From contig NZ_JAODIW010000008.1 in assembly GCF_026586625.1 (NCBI RefSeq), positions 615,811-679,810 on the forward strand: 64,000 nucleotides of DNA, read 5' to 3'. Under the pieces are notes generated by a model, which saw nothing but the letters and a program-made list of their open reading frames with translations, was not told the origin of the DNA and made no database searches. Source of the stretch: Halobium salinum (GTDB lineage: Archaea; Halobacteriota; Halobacteria; Halobacteriales; Haloferacaceae). The stretch's first letter is position 1. Every line of letters starts with the position of its first letter. The position numbers and the translations under genes were made by a program. Below, in pieces: positions 1-7,612 of this stretch.

Positions 1-90
1 AACGACTGAAGCGGCGGGCCGGACCCGGGACCGAACGTCGACGAGACGGGCGAATCCCGGGCGAGCGTCGTCCGAACCCTCTCGGCCTTC

Positions 91-2094
91 TCACACCGAG
101 AACACGCGCACGCCGAAGGGGGCGAGCGAGAGGGTCGCCGTCCCCTCGTCGGCGTCGAACGCGGCCGTCGACTCTCGAATCGGCCCCCCGACCTCGGTCA
201 CGTCGTCTTCGTCGCCCCAGTGCCAGGGGAGCTCGTAGTCGTCGTAGCCTCGGGGCCCCACGTTGGCGACGACGACGACCTGCTCTGCCTCGGCTTCGCT
301 CTCACCTTCGTCACTGGGTTCGCCGAGGTCGGCCCCGCCGGTTCGACAGTAGGCGAACACGCGCTCGCCGTCCTCGTCGTCGAGGGTCGGGTCGGTGTGG
401 AAACACTCGACCTCGTTGCGCTGGAGCGCCGCCGTCGAGGTGCGGAGGTCGACGAGGTCGGCCACCGCCTCTCGGAGCTCGGCGTGGCCCGGGTACTCGG
501 CGCGGTGCCAGCGAATGGGGTCTTCCATCTTCGCCTGCCAGTCGGTGTAGTCGAGGTCGTGGAGCTCGCCGAACTCCTCGCCGGCGAGGAACATCGGGAC
601 GCCGACGCTCGTCAGGAGGAGGGCGAACGACCCGCGGAGGCGGTCGACCGCCTCCGTGTGGGCGTCGATGCGCACCCCGTCGCCGGCGGCGACGAGGTCG
701 TCGACAAGGTAGCCGACGTTCTCGACGGAGCCGTCGCCGAGTCCCTCCTCGCGAACGACCTCCCCGAGGAAGTGGTTCATCAGGCGCTGTTCGCCCGGTT
801 CGCCCATGTCGTGGGAGGTGAGGTAGTTGACCGCCATCGAGAGGTCTTCGAACCCGGCCTCGAACTCGCGGTCCATCTCGTCCCACGTCCGGTCGCCGGA
901 GACGAGCGCCTCGACTCGGTCGGTCCGGGTCGGCTCCTCTACGTCCGTGTCGACATCGTCGAACAGCAGCCGTCGCGCCTCGTCGCGGAAGTCGAAGTTC
1001 CACATGCTGTCGACGACGCTGCGCCCGTCGGGGTTCTCCTCGCGGTCGTGGACGATGTCGGTCCGGCCCCACGAGTCCTCCGCGATGACGACGAACGGCC
1101 GGTCCGGAAACGCCTCCTCGTGGGCCGTCCGGACGCGGTCCCGGAACTCCTGGACGAACTCGGGGTGGGCCATCCCTTTGTACTCGTCGACGCGGAACCC
1201 ATCGACGTGGTACTCCTCGACCCAGAACTCGGCCATCTCGACGAGAAACTCCCGGGCAGGGAAGTAGCCGTCCACCTCCGCGTCGAAGTCGAAGCGCCGC
1301 CCGCCCCACTGTGGTCGGTCGGGGTCCTCGTCGGGGTGGAGGAAGAAGCGGTCTCCCGCCAGCGACTCCAGCGGGGAGTCGGTCGCGTGGTTCGGCACCA
1401 CGTCCATCAGGACGCGAATCCCGCGGCGGTGACACTCCTTCACGAGGTACTTCACGTCGACCGGGCCGCCGAAGTCGAGGTCCGGCGCGAAGAAGAAGCG
1501 CGAGCCGTACCCCCAGTTGATGCTCACCGGCGCGTCCTGGATGGGGAGCAGCTCGATGGCGTTGACGCCGAGGTCGGCGATGCGGTCGAGGTGGTCGGTC
1601 AGGAGGGCCTGCACGTCGCCGTCGGGGACGTCCCGACGGTGCTCGCCCGACACCGAAGTCGCCCAGCGCAGCGGCAACTCGTAGATTACCATCTCGTGGT
1701 TGGCAGGGAGGTCGCCGTCCTCGGGGAGTTCGTCGTCCCACGAGAACGGGGGGCGGAACCGCTCGCCGTCCCTGACGCGGAACGTCCCCCGACGCCCCCG
1801 GAACTCGGTCAGTTCCTCGGCGAAGGGGTCGGGAGCGACGGTCGGGTCGTCCTCTCCCTCGCGGTGGACGACGAACTCGTACTCGTAGCGCCCGTCCGTG
1901 AGGTCGAGGTCGGTCAGGTCCAGTTCGTACCAGTCGGTCGCGTCCGCGACCGGGGACAGGTCCTCGCGACGCCACTCGTCGGGGTCGAACTCGTCGCGTG
2001 CGAGGAGCGGGGCGAAGCGGAGTTCGACTCGCTCGGCGTCCGTCGCGGGCACGCGCAACACGTCGTCTTCTCGAACGTCTGGGTAGGCACTCAT
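91..2094 (-). CDS. Glycoside hydrolase family 13 (alpha-amylase-type) protein
   Basis: A 667-residue alpha-glucan-acting enzyme of family GH13. An N-terminal beta-rich region (about 1-110, probably a CBM48/E-set module) precedes the TIM barrel. Catalytic residues are visible: nucleophile Asp303 in GFRVDEYKG, acid/base Glu339 in VVIAEDSWG and stabiliser Asp429 in NYLTSHD; the DVVPNHA motif is also present. The N-terminal module and the NWGYGSRFFFAP stretch resemble branching/debranching or trehalohydrolase-type members more than plain amylases, but the exact substrate cannot be read from sequence. No signal peptide is seen, so it is probably cytoplasmic. It stands alone, next to a divergent-looking non-coding stretch, with the next gene upstream on the same strand. 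The highly acidic composition is typical of haloarchaea. Start ATG at 2094. Confidence 0.85.
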   Translation of the reverse strand: MSAYPDVREDDVLRVPATDAERVELRFAPLLARDEFDPDEWRREDLSPVADATDWYELDLTDLDLTDGRYEYEFVVHREGEDDPTVAPDPFAEELTEFRGRRGTFRVRDGERFRPPFSWDDELPEDGDLPANHEMVIYELPLRWATSVSGEHRRDVPDGDVQALLTDHLDRIADLGVNAIELLPIQDAPVSINWGYGSRFFFAPDLDFGGPVDVKYLVKECHRRGIRVLMDVVPNHATDSPLESLAGDRFFLHPDEDPDRPQWGGRRFDFDAEVDGYFPAREFLVEMAEFWVEEYHVDGFRVDEYKGMAHPEFVQEFRDRVRTAHEEAFPDRPFVVIAEDSWGRTDIVHDREENPDGRSVVDSMWNFDFRDEARRLLFDDVDTDVEEPTRTDRVEALVSGDRTWDEMDREFEAGFEDLSMAVNYLTSHDMGEPGEQRLMNHFLGEVVREEGLGDGSVENVGYLVDDLVAAGDGVRIDAHTEAVDRLRGSFALLLTSVGVPMFLAGEEFGELHDLDYTDWQAKMEDPIRWHRAEYPGHAELREAVADLVDLRTSTAALQRNEVECFHTDPTLDDEDGERVFAYCRTGGADLGEPSDEGESEAEAEQVVVVANVGPRGYDDYELPWHWGDEDDVTEVGGPIRESTAAFDADEGTATLSLAPFGVRVFSV

Positions 2095-2318
2095 CGGTAG
2101 GGTCGGAGTTCGACGCTTCTGCCGTCGCGGGTGAAAGCGTACTGGCTGTATTTACGGTGGTAACGGTTTATCGTGCGAGTTTTGCGGACGAACCCTGCCT
2201 CCGACGGCGAGAGCCGCTCGGCCGTGTCGCGTCCCGAACGGTCCCCCGTGGAGTTCGGAGCCACGTCTGCCGAGCCTCGGCGACGAGTCGACGCCGTCCC
2301 GAGTGTGGTCGGCGGGGC

Positions 2319-3260
2319 TCACGACCCGTCGAGGGCGGCGTCGACGTCGAGGGTCAGTTCGAACGTCCGGAGGGCGTCGTGATACGGCGACCGGGGGCGC
2401 GACGGCTCTCCCGCCTCCACGGCGTCGAGGAACGCTCCGAGCTGGTCCGCGTAGTGCGTCTCTGCCGCCTGCTGTTCGACCGACTCGCCGTCGACGCTCC
2501 CCCGGAGCGTGTGCGCGGCCAGATCGAGTTCGAGCCGGCAGCCCTCGCCGGCCAACTCGAGGCTCACGTCCTTCTCCGGCGACGCGGACGTCGACGCGAC
2601 CTGACTGACGGCCCCGCTCTCGTGGCGCATCGCCGCGACGGAGGAGTCCGCGAAGTCGATATCGTCCGTGACGACGCGCTGCCCACCGTACGCCGAGACC
2701 TCCGACACGTCGCCCACGAAGTGCCGAATCAGGTCGAACACGTGGGTCGACTGCTCGACGAGCTGACCGCCCGACTCGCCTTTCTGTGTCCACCACGGGA
2801 GCGGGGCGACCGCGTCGACCCACCGTCCCTCCACGAGCCCGAGGGTCCGGTCCTCGACGAGGTCGACCGCGCGCTCGACGACGTCGGCGTAGCGGAACTG
2901 GTGACCGACCTGCGTGACGACTCCTGCGTCCCCGACGGCCGCGGCGACCTCGCGGGCGTACTCCCGCGAGAGGGCGAGCGGCTTCTCGACGAGGAAGTCG
3001 ATGCCGCGTTCCGCCGCCGACAGCTCCTGGCCCGTGTGCGCGAACGGCGGGACGGCGATGAGGACCGCGTCCGGCGCGGTCTCATCGTAGAGCCGCTCGT
3101 GGTCGGTGAAGGCCGGCGCGTCGTGCGGCCCCGCCATCGCTGCCGCACTCTCCTCGGTGCGCGAGCAGACGCCGACGACGTTCGCGTCGTGGTCGACGAG
3201 GTTCGAGCGGTGGACCTCCATCATACCCCCGGCCCCGACGAGTCCGATGTCGAGTGTCAC
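2319..3260 (-). CDS. Gfo/Idh/MocA family oxidoreductase
   Basis: A 313-residue NAD(P)-dependent sugar or inositol dehydrogenase-like protein. The N-terminal Rossmann fold starts almost at residue 1 with GLVGAGGMMEVH, followed by the family's EKP motif (LVEKPLAL), in which Lys is the usual catalytic or cofactor-contacting residue. The C-terminal alpha/beta domain contains QVGHQFRYAD and a GGQLVEQSTHVFDLIRH stretch, where the His is family-typical. I chose the GTG at 3260 because the Rossmann strand begins two residues later; the longer reading frame upstream runs through non-coding tRNA-derived repeats and is not family-like. The substrate is unknown. The GH13 gene downstream suggests a loose link to sugar metabolism, which is inference only. 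Confidence 0.82.
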   Translation of the reverse strand: MTLDIGLVGAGGMMEVHRSNLVDHDANVVGVCSRTEESAAAMAGPHDAPAFTDHERLYDETAPDAVLIAVPPFAHTGQELSAAERGIDFLVEKPLALSREYAREVAAAVGDAGVVTQVGHQFRYADVVERAVDLVEDRTLGLVEGRWVDAVAPLPWWTQKGESGGQLVEQSTHVFDLIRHFVGDVSEVSAYGGQRVVTDDIDFADSSVAAMRHESGAVSQVASTSASPEKDVSLELAGEGCRLELDLAAHTLRGSVDGESVEQQAAETHYADQLGAFLDAVEAGEPSRPRSPYHDALRTFELTLDVDAALDGS

Positions 3261-3357
3261 GCCACCCCGTCGGGGCCCCAAAGGGTTGAAAGGTGGGTCT
3301 CCGTCCGTCCTCTCGGCGCGAGGACCCCCTTCGGAGACGAATCGCTCGCTGGTGCCC

Positions 3358-3640
3358 GCCTCACTCCCCGATTCAAATCCGGTCGGGGGTTTACGTCTCC
3401 CCGGCCAACGGTTCACTCGCTTCGCTCGTTCACGATGTCGGCCGTAGAAGGATGCTGTCTCCCGGATTCTGAACCACGGTCGGTCCGCTCGCTGGTTCAA
3501 ATCCGCTCGCGCAGCACTCCCGGTTCAGACGGCTCGCCACGCTCGCCGGTCGGAGTCAGAGAAGTGCCGCTCCCGGATTTGAACCGCGGTCGCTCGCTGG
3601 CGCTCGCTCCCTGATTCAAATCCGGTCACGGATCATTTTC
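3358..3640. repeat. Degenerate tRNA-Phe 3'-end repeats forming palindromes
   Basis: Downstream of tRNA-Phe the T-arm and acceptor 3' sequence recurs in damaged form. On the + strand, CCCGGATTTGAACCG-like copies lie near 3570-3587 and 3461-3478, and a shorter one near 3517. Each is followed after 20-30 nt of CGCTCGCTGG-rich sequence by an inverted partner (GATTCAAATCC near 3370 and 3613, GGTTCAAATCC near 3494). The copies face the same way as the true gene at 3689-3762. They look like leftovers of repeated insertion and deletion at the tRNA 3' end. No protein-coding gene is credible in this stretch. Confidence 0.7.
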
Positions 3641-3688
3641 ACCGCTCGCAGCTCGGTCGCGTCGCTCCCTCACTGGTTCGCGGGAAAA

Positions 3689-3762
3689 TGCCGCCTCCCG
3701 GATTTGAACCGGGGACAGCTCGATCTTCAGTCGAGTGCTCTCCCAGTCTGAGCTAAGGCGGC
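3689..3762 (-). tRNA. tRNA-Phe (GAA)
   Basis: The minus strand folds as a full cloverleaf: acceptor GCCGCCT paired with AGGCGGC, D-stem GCTC/GAGC, anticodon stem CTCGA/TCGAG around loop CTGAAGA (anticodon GAA), T-stem CCCGG/CCGGG with loop TTCAAAT. The discriminator base is A, as is normal for Phe. CCA is not encoded. There is no intron. The 3' end faces the cluster of degenerate 3'-end repeats at 3358-3640. Confidence 0.96.
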
Positions 3763-3818
3763 GCGCACTCTCACCGACGACGATAGGAGCAAAAAGGATT
3801 TCGGAATACGGCGGCGGC

Positions 3819-4505
3819 CTACGCCACTTTCCGCCGCTCGGAGAACGACTGCCGGCCGCCGTCCCAGGTGATGGTCGTCTCGATGGTCACGTATCCGTCG
3901 TTGGCCTGGATGCGGGCGCCGTCGAAGTAGCCGATTTCGACTCGGCGCGTCACCGTACGCGACTCCCCGGCCTCGACCCGGTCGAACGGCTGGGTCCCCC
4001 GCCACACCTCGTCGCCGTCGGCGAGGAGCCGAACCGCCATCTCGACGTTCTCCGCGTCGGTGCCACCCCGGTTGCGCACCGAGAGGGTCACGTCCCGGCA
4101 GGTGGTGCCACAGTCCTCGACGCGGTCCACGTCGAACCGGAAATCCGCCGGCTCCGGCGTTCCGGTCTCGGCGTCGGTCGTGGCGTCTCCGCCGTCGGTG
4201 GTGGGCCCCGACTCCGACTCGGTGGCGGGCGCTTCGCCGCTGGCGCCGGCGTCGGTTCCGCCGGTCGTGTCACCGTCGCCGGCGTCGCTCTCGTCGGTCG
4301 CTCCACCGTCACCGTCCGACCCCCCGGAGTCGTCCGTAGATTCACCGACGGCCGAGTCCCCGGTCGTCGCCGAGTCGTTCGAATCACCGGGCGTCGGCGA
4401 CGTCGAGCCGAGCAGTGGCCCGTCGACGATGACCGCGCCGGTGACGAGCGCGGAGAGGAGGACGAGACCGACGACGAGGGGTGTCGAGAGGTCGCGGCCG
4501 TTCAC
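3819..4505 (-). CDS. Membrane-anchored or secreted protein with acidic linker and C-terminal beta domain
   Basis: A 228-residue protein of unknown role. From the GTG at 4505 it begins with a short polar stretch and one hydrophobic segment (about residues 7-30, TPLVVGLVLLSALVTGAVIV), a signal anchor or uncleaved signal. A low-complexity Ser/Thr/Asp/Gly linker of about 90 residues follows, as is common in haloarchaeal surface proteins. The last ~110 residues look like a CARDB/NEW3-type beta-sandwich (TLSVRNRGGTDAENVEM), with two cysteines that could form a disulfide. An upstream in-frame extension to 4691 lacks coding character, so I used the GTG next to the hydrophobic segment. It is probably exposed outside the cell; the partner is unknown. 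Confidence 0.6.
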   Translation of the reverse strand: MNGRDLSTPLVVGLVLLSALVTGAVIVDGPLLGSTSPTPGDSNDSATTGDSAVGESTDDSGGSDGDGGATDESDAGDGDTTGGTDAGASGEAPATESESGPTTDGGDATTDAETGTPEPADFRFDVDRVEDCGTTCRDVTLSVRNRGGTDAENVEMAVRLLADGDEVWRGTQPFDRVEAGESRTVTRRVEIGYFDGARIQANDGYVTIETTITWDGGRQSFSERRKVA

Positions 4506-4718
4506 GGTACGGATGCCTCCCTCGGCAGGGTCGTGCGGGGTACCATTGACACGTAGTACCGCCCGTCGAACCAAAGACCTGTTGCCGGTTCGCAGTCCGC
4601 GCTCGGGGACCGGCGTCTCCGGCCGACACGCGGCGGTCGAGAGCCGACGACACTCGCCGGACCGGCACGGCTCTCGAACCGAAACGTTCACCAGACGACG
4701 TGGTCCATCGACCGGTCG

Positions 4719-4973
4719 ATGTCCGAACGCGACCGCTCGCCGTCGACCCGACGAGGGAACACAGCCGCCACACCTGCCACAGCCACCGCGGGCGCCCTCG
4801 GCGCCGTCGCGGTCGCGGTCGTCGCCGGCGTCCCGGTCGGCGGGTGGCTGGCGTTCGAGACCGCGTACTGGCGGGGGTTCAAATCAGTCGTCGAGGGGGC
4901 GCCGCTCGGGGGGCTCTCCGTGACGGGACTGCTCCTGCTCGTCGCGGTCGGACTGGTCGTCGCCTCGCGCTGA
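4719..4973 (+). CDS. Small two-helix membrane protein
   Basis: An 84-residue protein with a charged N-terminus (MSERDRSPSTRRGN), a first hydrophobic segment at about 22-47 (ALGAVAVAVVAGVPVGGWLA) and a second at about 66-82 (LSVTGLLLLVAVGLVV), ending in Arg. The short loop between them holds FETAYWRGFKSVVEGA. I do not recognise a named family. It is divergent from the secreted protein at 3819-4505, with about 210 nt between the two starts. The function cannot be inferred. Confidence 0.6.
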   Translation: MSERDRSPSTRRGNTAATPATATAGALGAVAVAVVAGVPVGGWLAFETAYWRGFKSVVEGAPLGGLSVTGLLLLVAVGLVVASR

Positions 4974-5011
4974 GTCGGCGGAGGTCGGGGCAGTCGGCTC
5001 GACAGGTGCGG

Positions 5012-5257
5012 TCAGTCCGCGGCGGCCGGCGCGTCGCTCCCGCAAGCGTCGTCGACGAGTCGGTCGCCGCGGAGTTTCGGGAGCACGCCGCGACCGTTGA
5101 GGTCGAGCGCGTGGTCGTACACGTCGGCGTGGCGGACGGGGTGTTTGTCTGGGTAGTCCGGCCCCTTCGCGACCTCGACCTGCCGGGCGAAGAGATCGAG
5201 TTCGGCGTCGGCCGGCGGGAGTCCGTCGAGGTAGCGACTGACGGGCGTCGCCCCCAC
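5012..5257 (-). CDS. Small hypothetical protein, possibly a fragment
   Basis: An 81-residue acidic reading frame (MGATPVSRYLDGLPPADAEL at the N-terminus; DYPDKHPVRHADVYDHALDL in the middle). The third-position GC bias and the dense D/E/V/L content look coding, and the opposite strand is not. I cannot place it in a family. The frame stays open upstream without convincing sequence, so it may be the C-terminal remnant of a longer gene. It converges with the small membrane protein, 38 nt from its stop. Confidence 0.4.
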   Translation of the reverse strand: MGATPVSRYLDGLPPADAELDLFARQVEVAKGPDYPDKHPVRHADVYDHALDLNGRGVLPKLRGDRLVDDACGSDAPAAAD

Positions 5258-5559
5258 GAGGCCCTCGACCGCGCGGTCGCCTCCGGGCCAGCGGCAACGA
5301 CGTACACCGGACCCGCGTCTACCGGCACATGCTCACGGAGCACGACGGGCCGGTCGACCCGACCGACCTGTGCTACTTCTCGCTCCCGGCGTGACCACGA
5401 CGGCCATCGTCGGCCCCGGACCGCTGAACGAGCGGCCACCGTCGGAGCGGTCGTACGGCCGCACGCCAGACGGTCCTGACCCCGGAGTGCACACCGCAGT
5501 CGGACCCGGCTACGACACCCCCTCGAAGCTTTTCGGTCCGCCTAAAATCCGGTACTACT
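5258..5559. other. Intergenic stretch without a convincing gene
   Basis: This stretch holds only short frames. A + strand frame reads RVYRHMLTEHDGP before a stop at about 5392-5394 and may be a remnant of a helix-turn-helix protein, but it has no start and no visible homologous extension. The last 20 nt hold the left half (CCTAAAAT) of the A/T-rich inverted repeats described separately. Confidence 0.4.
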
Positions 5560-5582
5560 ATGTCGTTTTAGGCCAGCCAAAA
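5541..5582. promoter_or_regulatory. Candidate iron-dependent regulator (DtxR/SirR/Idr-type) box
   Basis: The imperfect palindrome TTTTAGGCCAGCCAAAA (5566-5582) matches the shape of haloarchaeal DtxR-family operators (TTAGG-N-CCTAA type) in all but one central base of the right arm. A further half-site CCTAAAA lies at 5541-5547 and is inverted relative to TTTTAGG at 5566-5572. The A/T-rich boxes stand out in GC-rich DNA and sit 100-140 nt before the flavoprotein start. The assignment rests on consensus memory, not on binding data. Confidence 0.4.
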
Positions 5583-5586
5583 GGAC

Positions 5587-5682
5587 GTGTTCACCCAGCG
5601 GCTCGCCGGCGCGCTGTACGGGGTCGAAGAGCAACTGTGCGACTCGAATCGGGTCACAGAAAGCGTAAGCGGAGGCGTCTGA
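5587..5682 (+). CDS. Possible 31-residue peptide coupled to the flavoprotein gene
   Basis: From a GTG at 5587 the frame reads VFTQRLAGALYGVEEQLCDS and ends with a TGA at 5680-5682, only 3 nt before the GTG of the next gene, an arrangement typical of translational coupling. The same frame extends upstream to an ATG at 5560, but an in-frame amber TAG (5569-5571) lies inside the putative iron box. Either the GTG is the true start or this is the broken N-terminus of a formerly longer gene. The family is not recognised. Confidence 0.3.
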   Translation: MFTQRLAGALYGVEEQLCDSNRVTESVSGGV

Positions 5683-5685
5683 CCC

Positions 5686-6630
5686 GTGAGTACCCCAGCA
5701 TCCCGGAGTGAGCGCAACGGGTTCGACTACGACGTCGTCGTCGTGGGTGGCGGCCCCGCCGGCTGTTCGGCCGGCGTCTTCACCGCCCGATACGGGCTCG
5801 ACACCGCCATCTTCGACCGGGGGCGTTCGTCGCTCCAGCGGTGTGCCCACCTCGAGAACTACCTCGGCTTCCCGGCGGGCATCGACATCGAGACGCTGTA
5901 CGGCCTGCTACACGACCACGCCGAAGAAGCCGGCTGTGCGGTCGCCCCCGACCTCGTAGAGTCGGTCACGCGAGTCGACGGCGACGGTGACCGTGACGGC
6001 GGCGACGGTGGGTTCCTCGTCGAGCCACAGGAGGGCGAGGCCGTCACTGCCGCGCGGGTCGTCGCCGCGACGCGCTACGACGGCGAGTATCTCCGGCCAC
6101 TCGACGGCGACGAGATGTTCGAGTCGTCCGAACACGACGGCGAGGAGTACGAGCAGTTCGACCGGTCGTACCCCGACGCCGACGGGACGACGCCCGTAGA
6201 GGGGCTGTACGTCGCCTCGCCGTCCGCGGAGGCCGACCGCCAGGCCATCGTCGCGGCGGGCCGCGGCGCGCGGGTCGGATTGACCCTCGTCGACGACGTG
6301 CGCCGCGAACGTGGCTACTTCGACCCGTTCGACACCCACCACGACTGGGTGCGCAAGGAGGCCGAACTCAACCCCGAGTGGGCGGACCGGGACCGGTGGC
6401 GTGAGTACGCCGACGGACAACGGCCCGAGGACCACGACCTCGACGACGAGCGGTGGGCGGCGCTGCGCGAGGAGCAGATCGACCGCCGGTTCGCGGCGTA
6501 CATCTCCGACGAGGAGGTCGAACGACGCCGCAGACGAGCCCAGAAGCGACTGCTCACGCACCTCGACGACGACGCGGTTCTCGAACGCGCCCGCGAGATA
6601 GCGTCCGAAGGTGAAGGCGACCGGGAGTAG
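5686..6630 (+). CDS. Thioredoxin-reductase-like FAD-dependent oxidoreductase
   Basis: A 314-residue flavoprotein. The N-terminal FAD-binding Rossmann motif VVVVGGGPAGCSAG lies at about 18-31, followed by the Glu/Asp-type strand end (AIFDRG) and ENYLGFPAG, which resembles the thioredoxin reductase family. A second glycine-rich FAD motif is recognisable in EGLYVASPSAEADRQAIVAAGRG. There is no CxxC redox pair at the usual thioredoxin-reductase position, and the NADPH domain looks shortened and replaced by a long charged helical C-terminus (about 215-314), so classical thioredoxin reduction is unlikely. The GTG start at 5686 follows a 3-nt gap after a small upstream frame. A candidate iron-regulator box upstream hints at control by iron. 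Confidence 0.7.
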   Translation: MSTPASRSERNGFDYDVVVVGGGPAGCSAGVFTARYGLDTAIFDRGRSSLQRCAHLENYLGFPAGIDIETLYGLLHDHAEEAGCAVAPDLVESVTRVDGDGDRDGGDGGFLVEPQEGEAVTAARVVAATRYDGEYLRPLDGDEMFESSEHDGEEYEQFDRSYPDADGTTPVEGLYVASPSAEADRQAIVAAGRGARVGLTLVDDVRRERGYFDPFDTHHDWVRKEAELNPEWADRDRWREYADGQRPEDHDLDDERWAALREEQIDRRFAAYISDEEVERRRRRAQKRLLTHLDDDAVLERAREIASEGEGDRE

Positions 6631-6854
6631 CATCCTTCGGAGGCGTCCAAGACGATGCCGAGCCGGGAGCGTCGGAGGCGTGCCCGCTCTGGGCACAGGT
6701 GTACCTGTATCTGTTCGGCGAGTCCGAACGGGAAGACGACGAGTCGGAGACGACACAGGGCCGCCCACGGTCGACAGACGAGGCGGACCGAGAGGGGAGT
6801 GGCCACCGGGCGGGTACAACCCAGCGCCTCGCCGTCGCTCGGCGCTTCGGATAG

Positions 6855-6967
6855 GCCCTGACGGATTCGAACCTCGGTCGTTCCGCTCACTTCGTTCGCT
6901 CCACTCCCTGGTTCGAATCCGCAGCACGTAGGGTTCGGCCCTTCGCTGTCGCTCGGGGCACTCACAC
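6855..6967. repeat. tRNA-derived palindromic repeat, copy a1
   Basis: Begins with the acceptor/T-arm 3' sequence of the tRNA(CAT) gene on the minus strand (GGCCCTGACGGATTCGAACC), continues into CTCGGTCGTTCCGCTCACTT, and closes with an inverted GGTTCGAATCC near 6910-6920. It ends with CTCGGGGCACTCACA. Near-identical copies sit at 10521-10651 and 23950-24063. This is the flank to the left of displaced tRNA half b1. The 220 nt between the flavoprotein and this copy hold an open frame without a start codon and no confident gene. Confidence 0.75.
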
Positions 6968-7120
6968 GGGCCCTGACGGATTCGAACCATCGACCACTCG
7001 ATTATGAGGCGAGACGTGTTCGGAACCGGACGGGTACAGCCGACCCGTGCTCATGGCTACCTAGAGTGGCGTTTTGCCGGCAAGTACTGAGCATTGCTGT
7101 GGAAGGCATGCAACCGAGTG
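6968..7120 (-). repeat. Displaced tRNA(CAT) 3' half plus element end, copy b1
   Basis: On the minus strand this reads as element sequence followed by the 3' half of the tRNA(CAT) gene: anticodon loop with CAT, variable loop, T-arm with GGTTCGAATCC, acceptor AGGGCCC. Homology to the intact gene (24064-24138) covers about 6968-7013 and stops in the anticodon stem. The next ~105 nt is shared with b2 and b3, including a hairpin (ACGGGT/ACCCGT), the perfect palindrome TTGCCGGCAA at 7074-7083 and GGCATGCAACCGAGTG at the end. It is read as an attachment site with one element arm. Confidence 0.8.
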
Positions 7121-7219
7121 CTCCTTGGAACCGATAGTGAGAGCAGTGGTTGTGTGGCCCCCGAAACCGACGAGCGAATTCTCCCACCGGTTTTTGTCTT
7201 CGTCCGACGACACACTAGC

Positions 7220-7612
7220 ATGTCGAAGCCGCAGTACGCCACACCCGTCGACTGGCTCCGAGAGGAGCACGACGACCAACTCCGGTGGGTCGCCTCCTTC
7301 AACAGCAGGAGCCACTCCTACAAAGTCCAGTACATCCGCGAACACCTCGAGACGGAACTCACCGGTCACCAGCCCGACACCATTATCGACCGGTCGATGG
7401 CGGTGTTCAACCGTCGGCACGTCGAAGACGTGTACTCCCACCTCGGCGAAGCGGAGTGTTTCATCGCCCGCCACGAACGGGCAATGGCGGTCCACATCTA
7501 CCTCTCGGACGTAACTGGCGCCGTCGTCAAGCTCGAGCCGGAGGCGTCGGTCACGCTCCCGGACTTCGTCGAGACGTGTCCGGAGAAACTGCACCCGGAG
7601 GGTGTACGATGA
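7220..7612 (+). CDS. Uncharacterised haloarchaeal protein upstream of KhtT-like regulator
   Basis: A 130-residue cytoplasmic protein starting at ATG 7220 (MSKPQYATPVDWLREEHDDQ). The long open frame upstream to 7094 runs through the att repeat and is discarded. Recognisable pieces are a helical N-terminus and a C-terminal strand-rich half (AMAVHIYLSDVTGAVVKLEP). I believe it is one of the small conserved haloarchaeal families without function (DUF7522-like), but I am not certain. Its stop codon overlaps the start of the KhtT-like gene (ATGA), so the two are translationally coupled and probably act together. Confidence 0.6.
   Translation: MSKPQYATPVDWLREEHDDQLRWVASFNSRSHSYKVQYIREHLETELTGHQPDTIIDRSMAVFNRRHVEDVYSHLGEAECFIARHERAMAVHIYLSDVTGAVVKLEPEASVTLPDFVETCPEKLHPEGVR

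Noticed and set aside
91-2100. Long + strand frame (220-2100) opposite the GH13 gene.
   Set aside because: It mirrors the GH13 gene and shows no family motif; high G+C makes long antisense frames common here.
1998-3614. Long + strand frame over the Gfo/Idh/MocA gene and tRNA-Phe repeats.
   Set aside because: Antisense shadow that crosses non-coding repeats; arginine-rich and without known domain.
3358-3640. A CRISPR array beside tRNA-Phe.
   Set aside because: The copies are unequal, unevenly spaced and derived from the tRNA 3' end; there are no regular spacers and no cas genes in the window.
5295-5394. Short + strand frame RVYRHMLTEHDGPVDPTDLC that looks like a helix-turn-helix end.
   Set aside because: Too short, no clear start, no further domain sequence around it. 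Kept only as a possible remnant in the gap entry.
6631-6854. An open + strand frame with coding-like residues (ACPLWAQVYLYLFGESERED) ending with TAG at 6852-6854.
   Set aside because: It has an upstream stop and no start codon before the conserved-looking part, and I cannot match it to a family. It may be a fragment, but a gene cannot be supported.
6968-7020. The tRNA-like sequence at 6968 (also at 10652 and 19067) as a functional tRNA gene.
   Set aside because: Only the 3' half is present; no D-arm or 5' acceptor strand is found within reach, and the b2 copy has changes in the acceptor.
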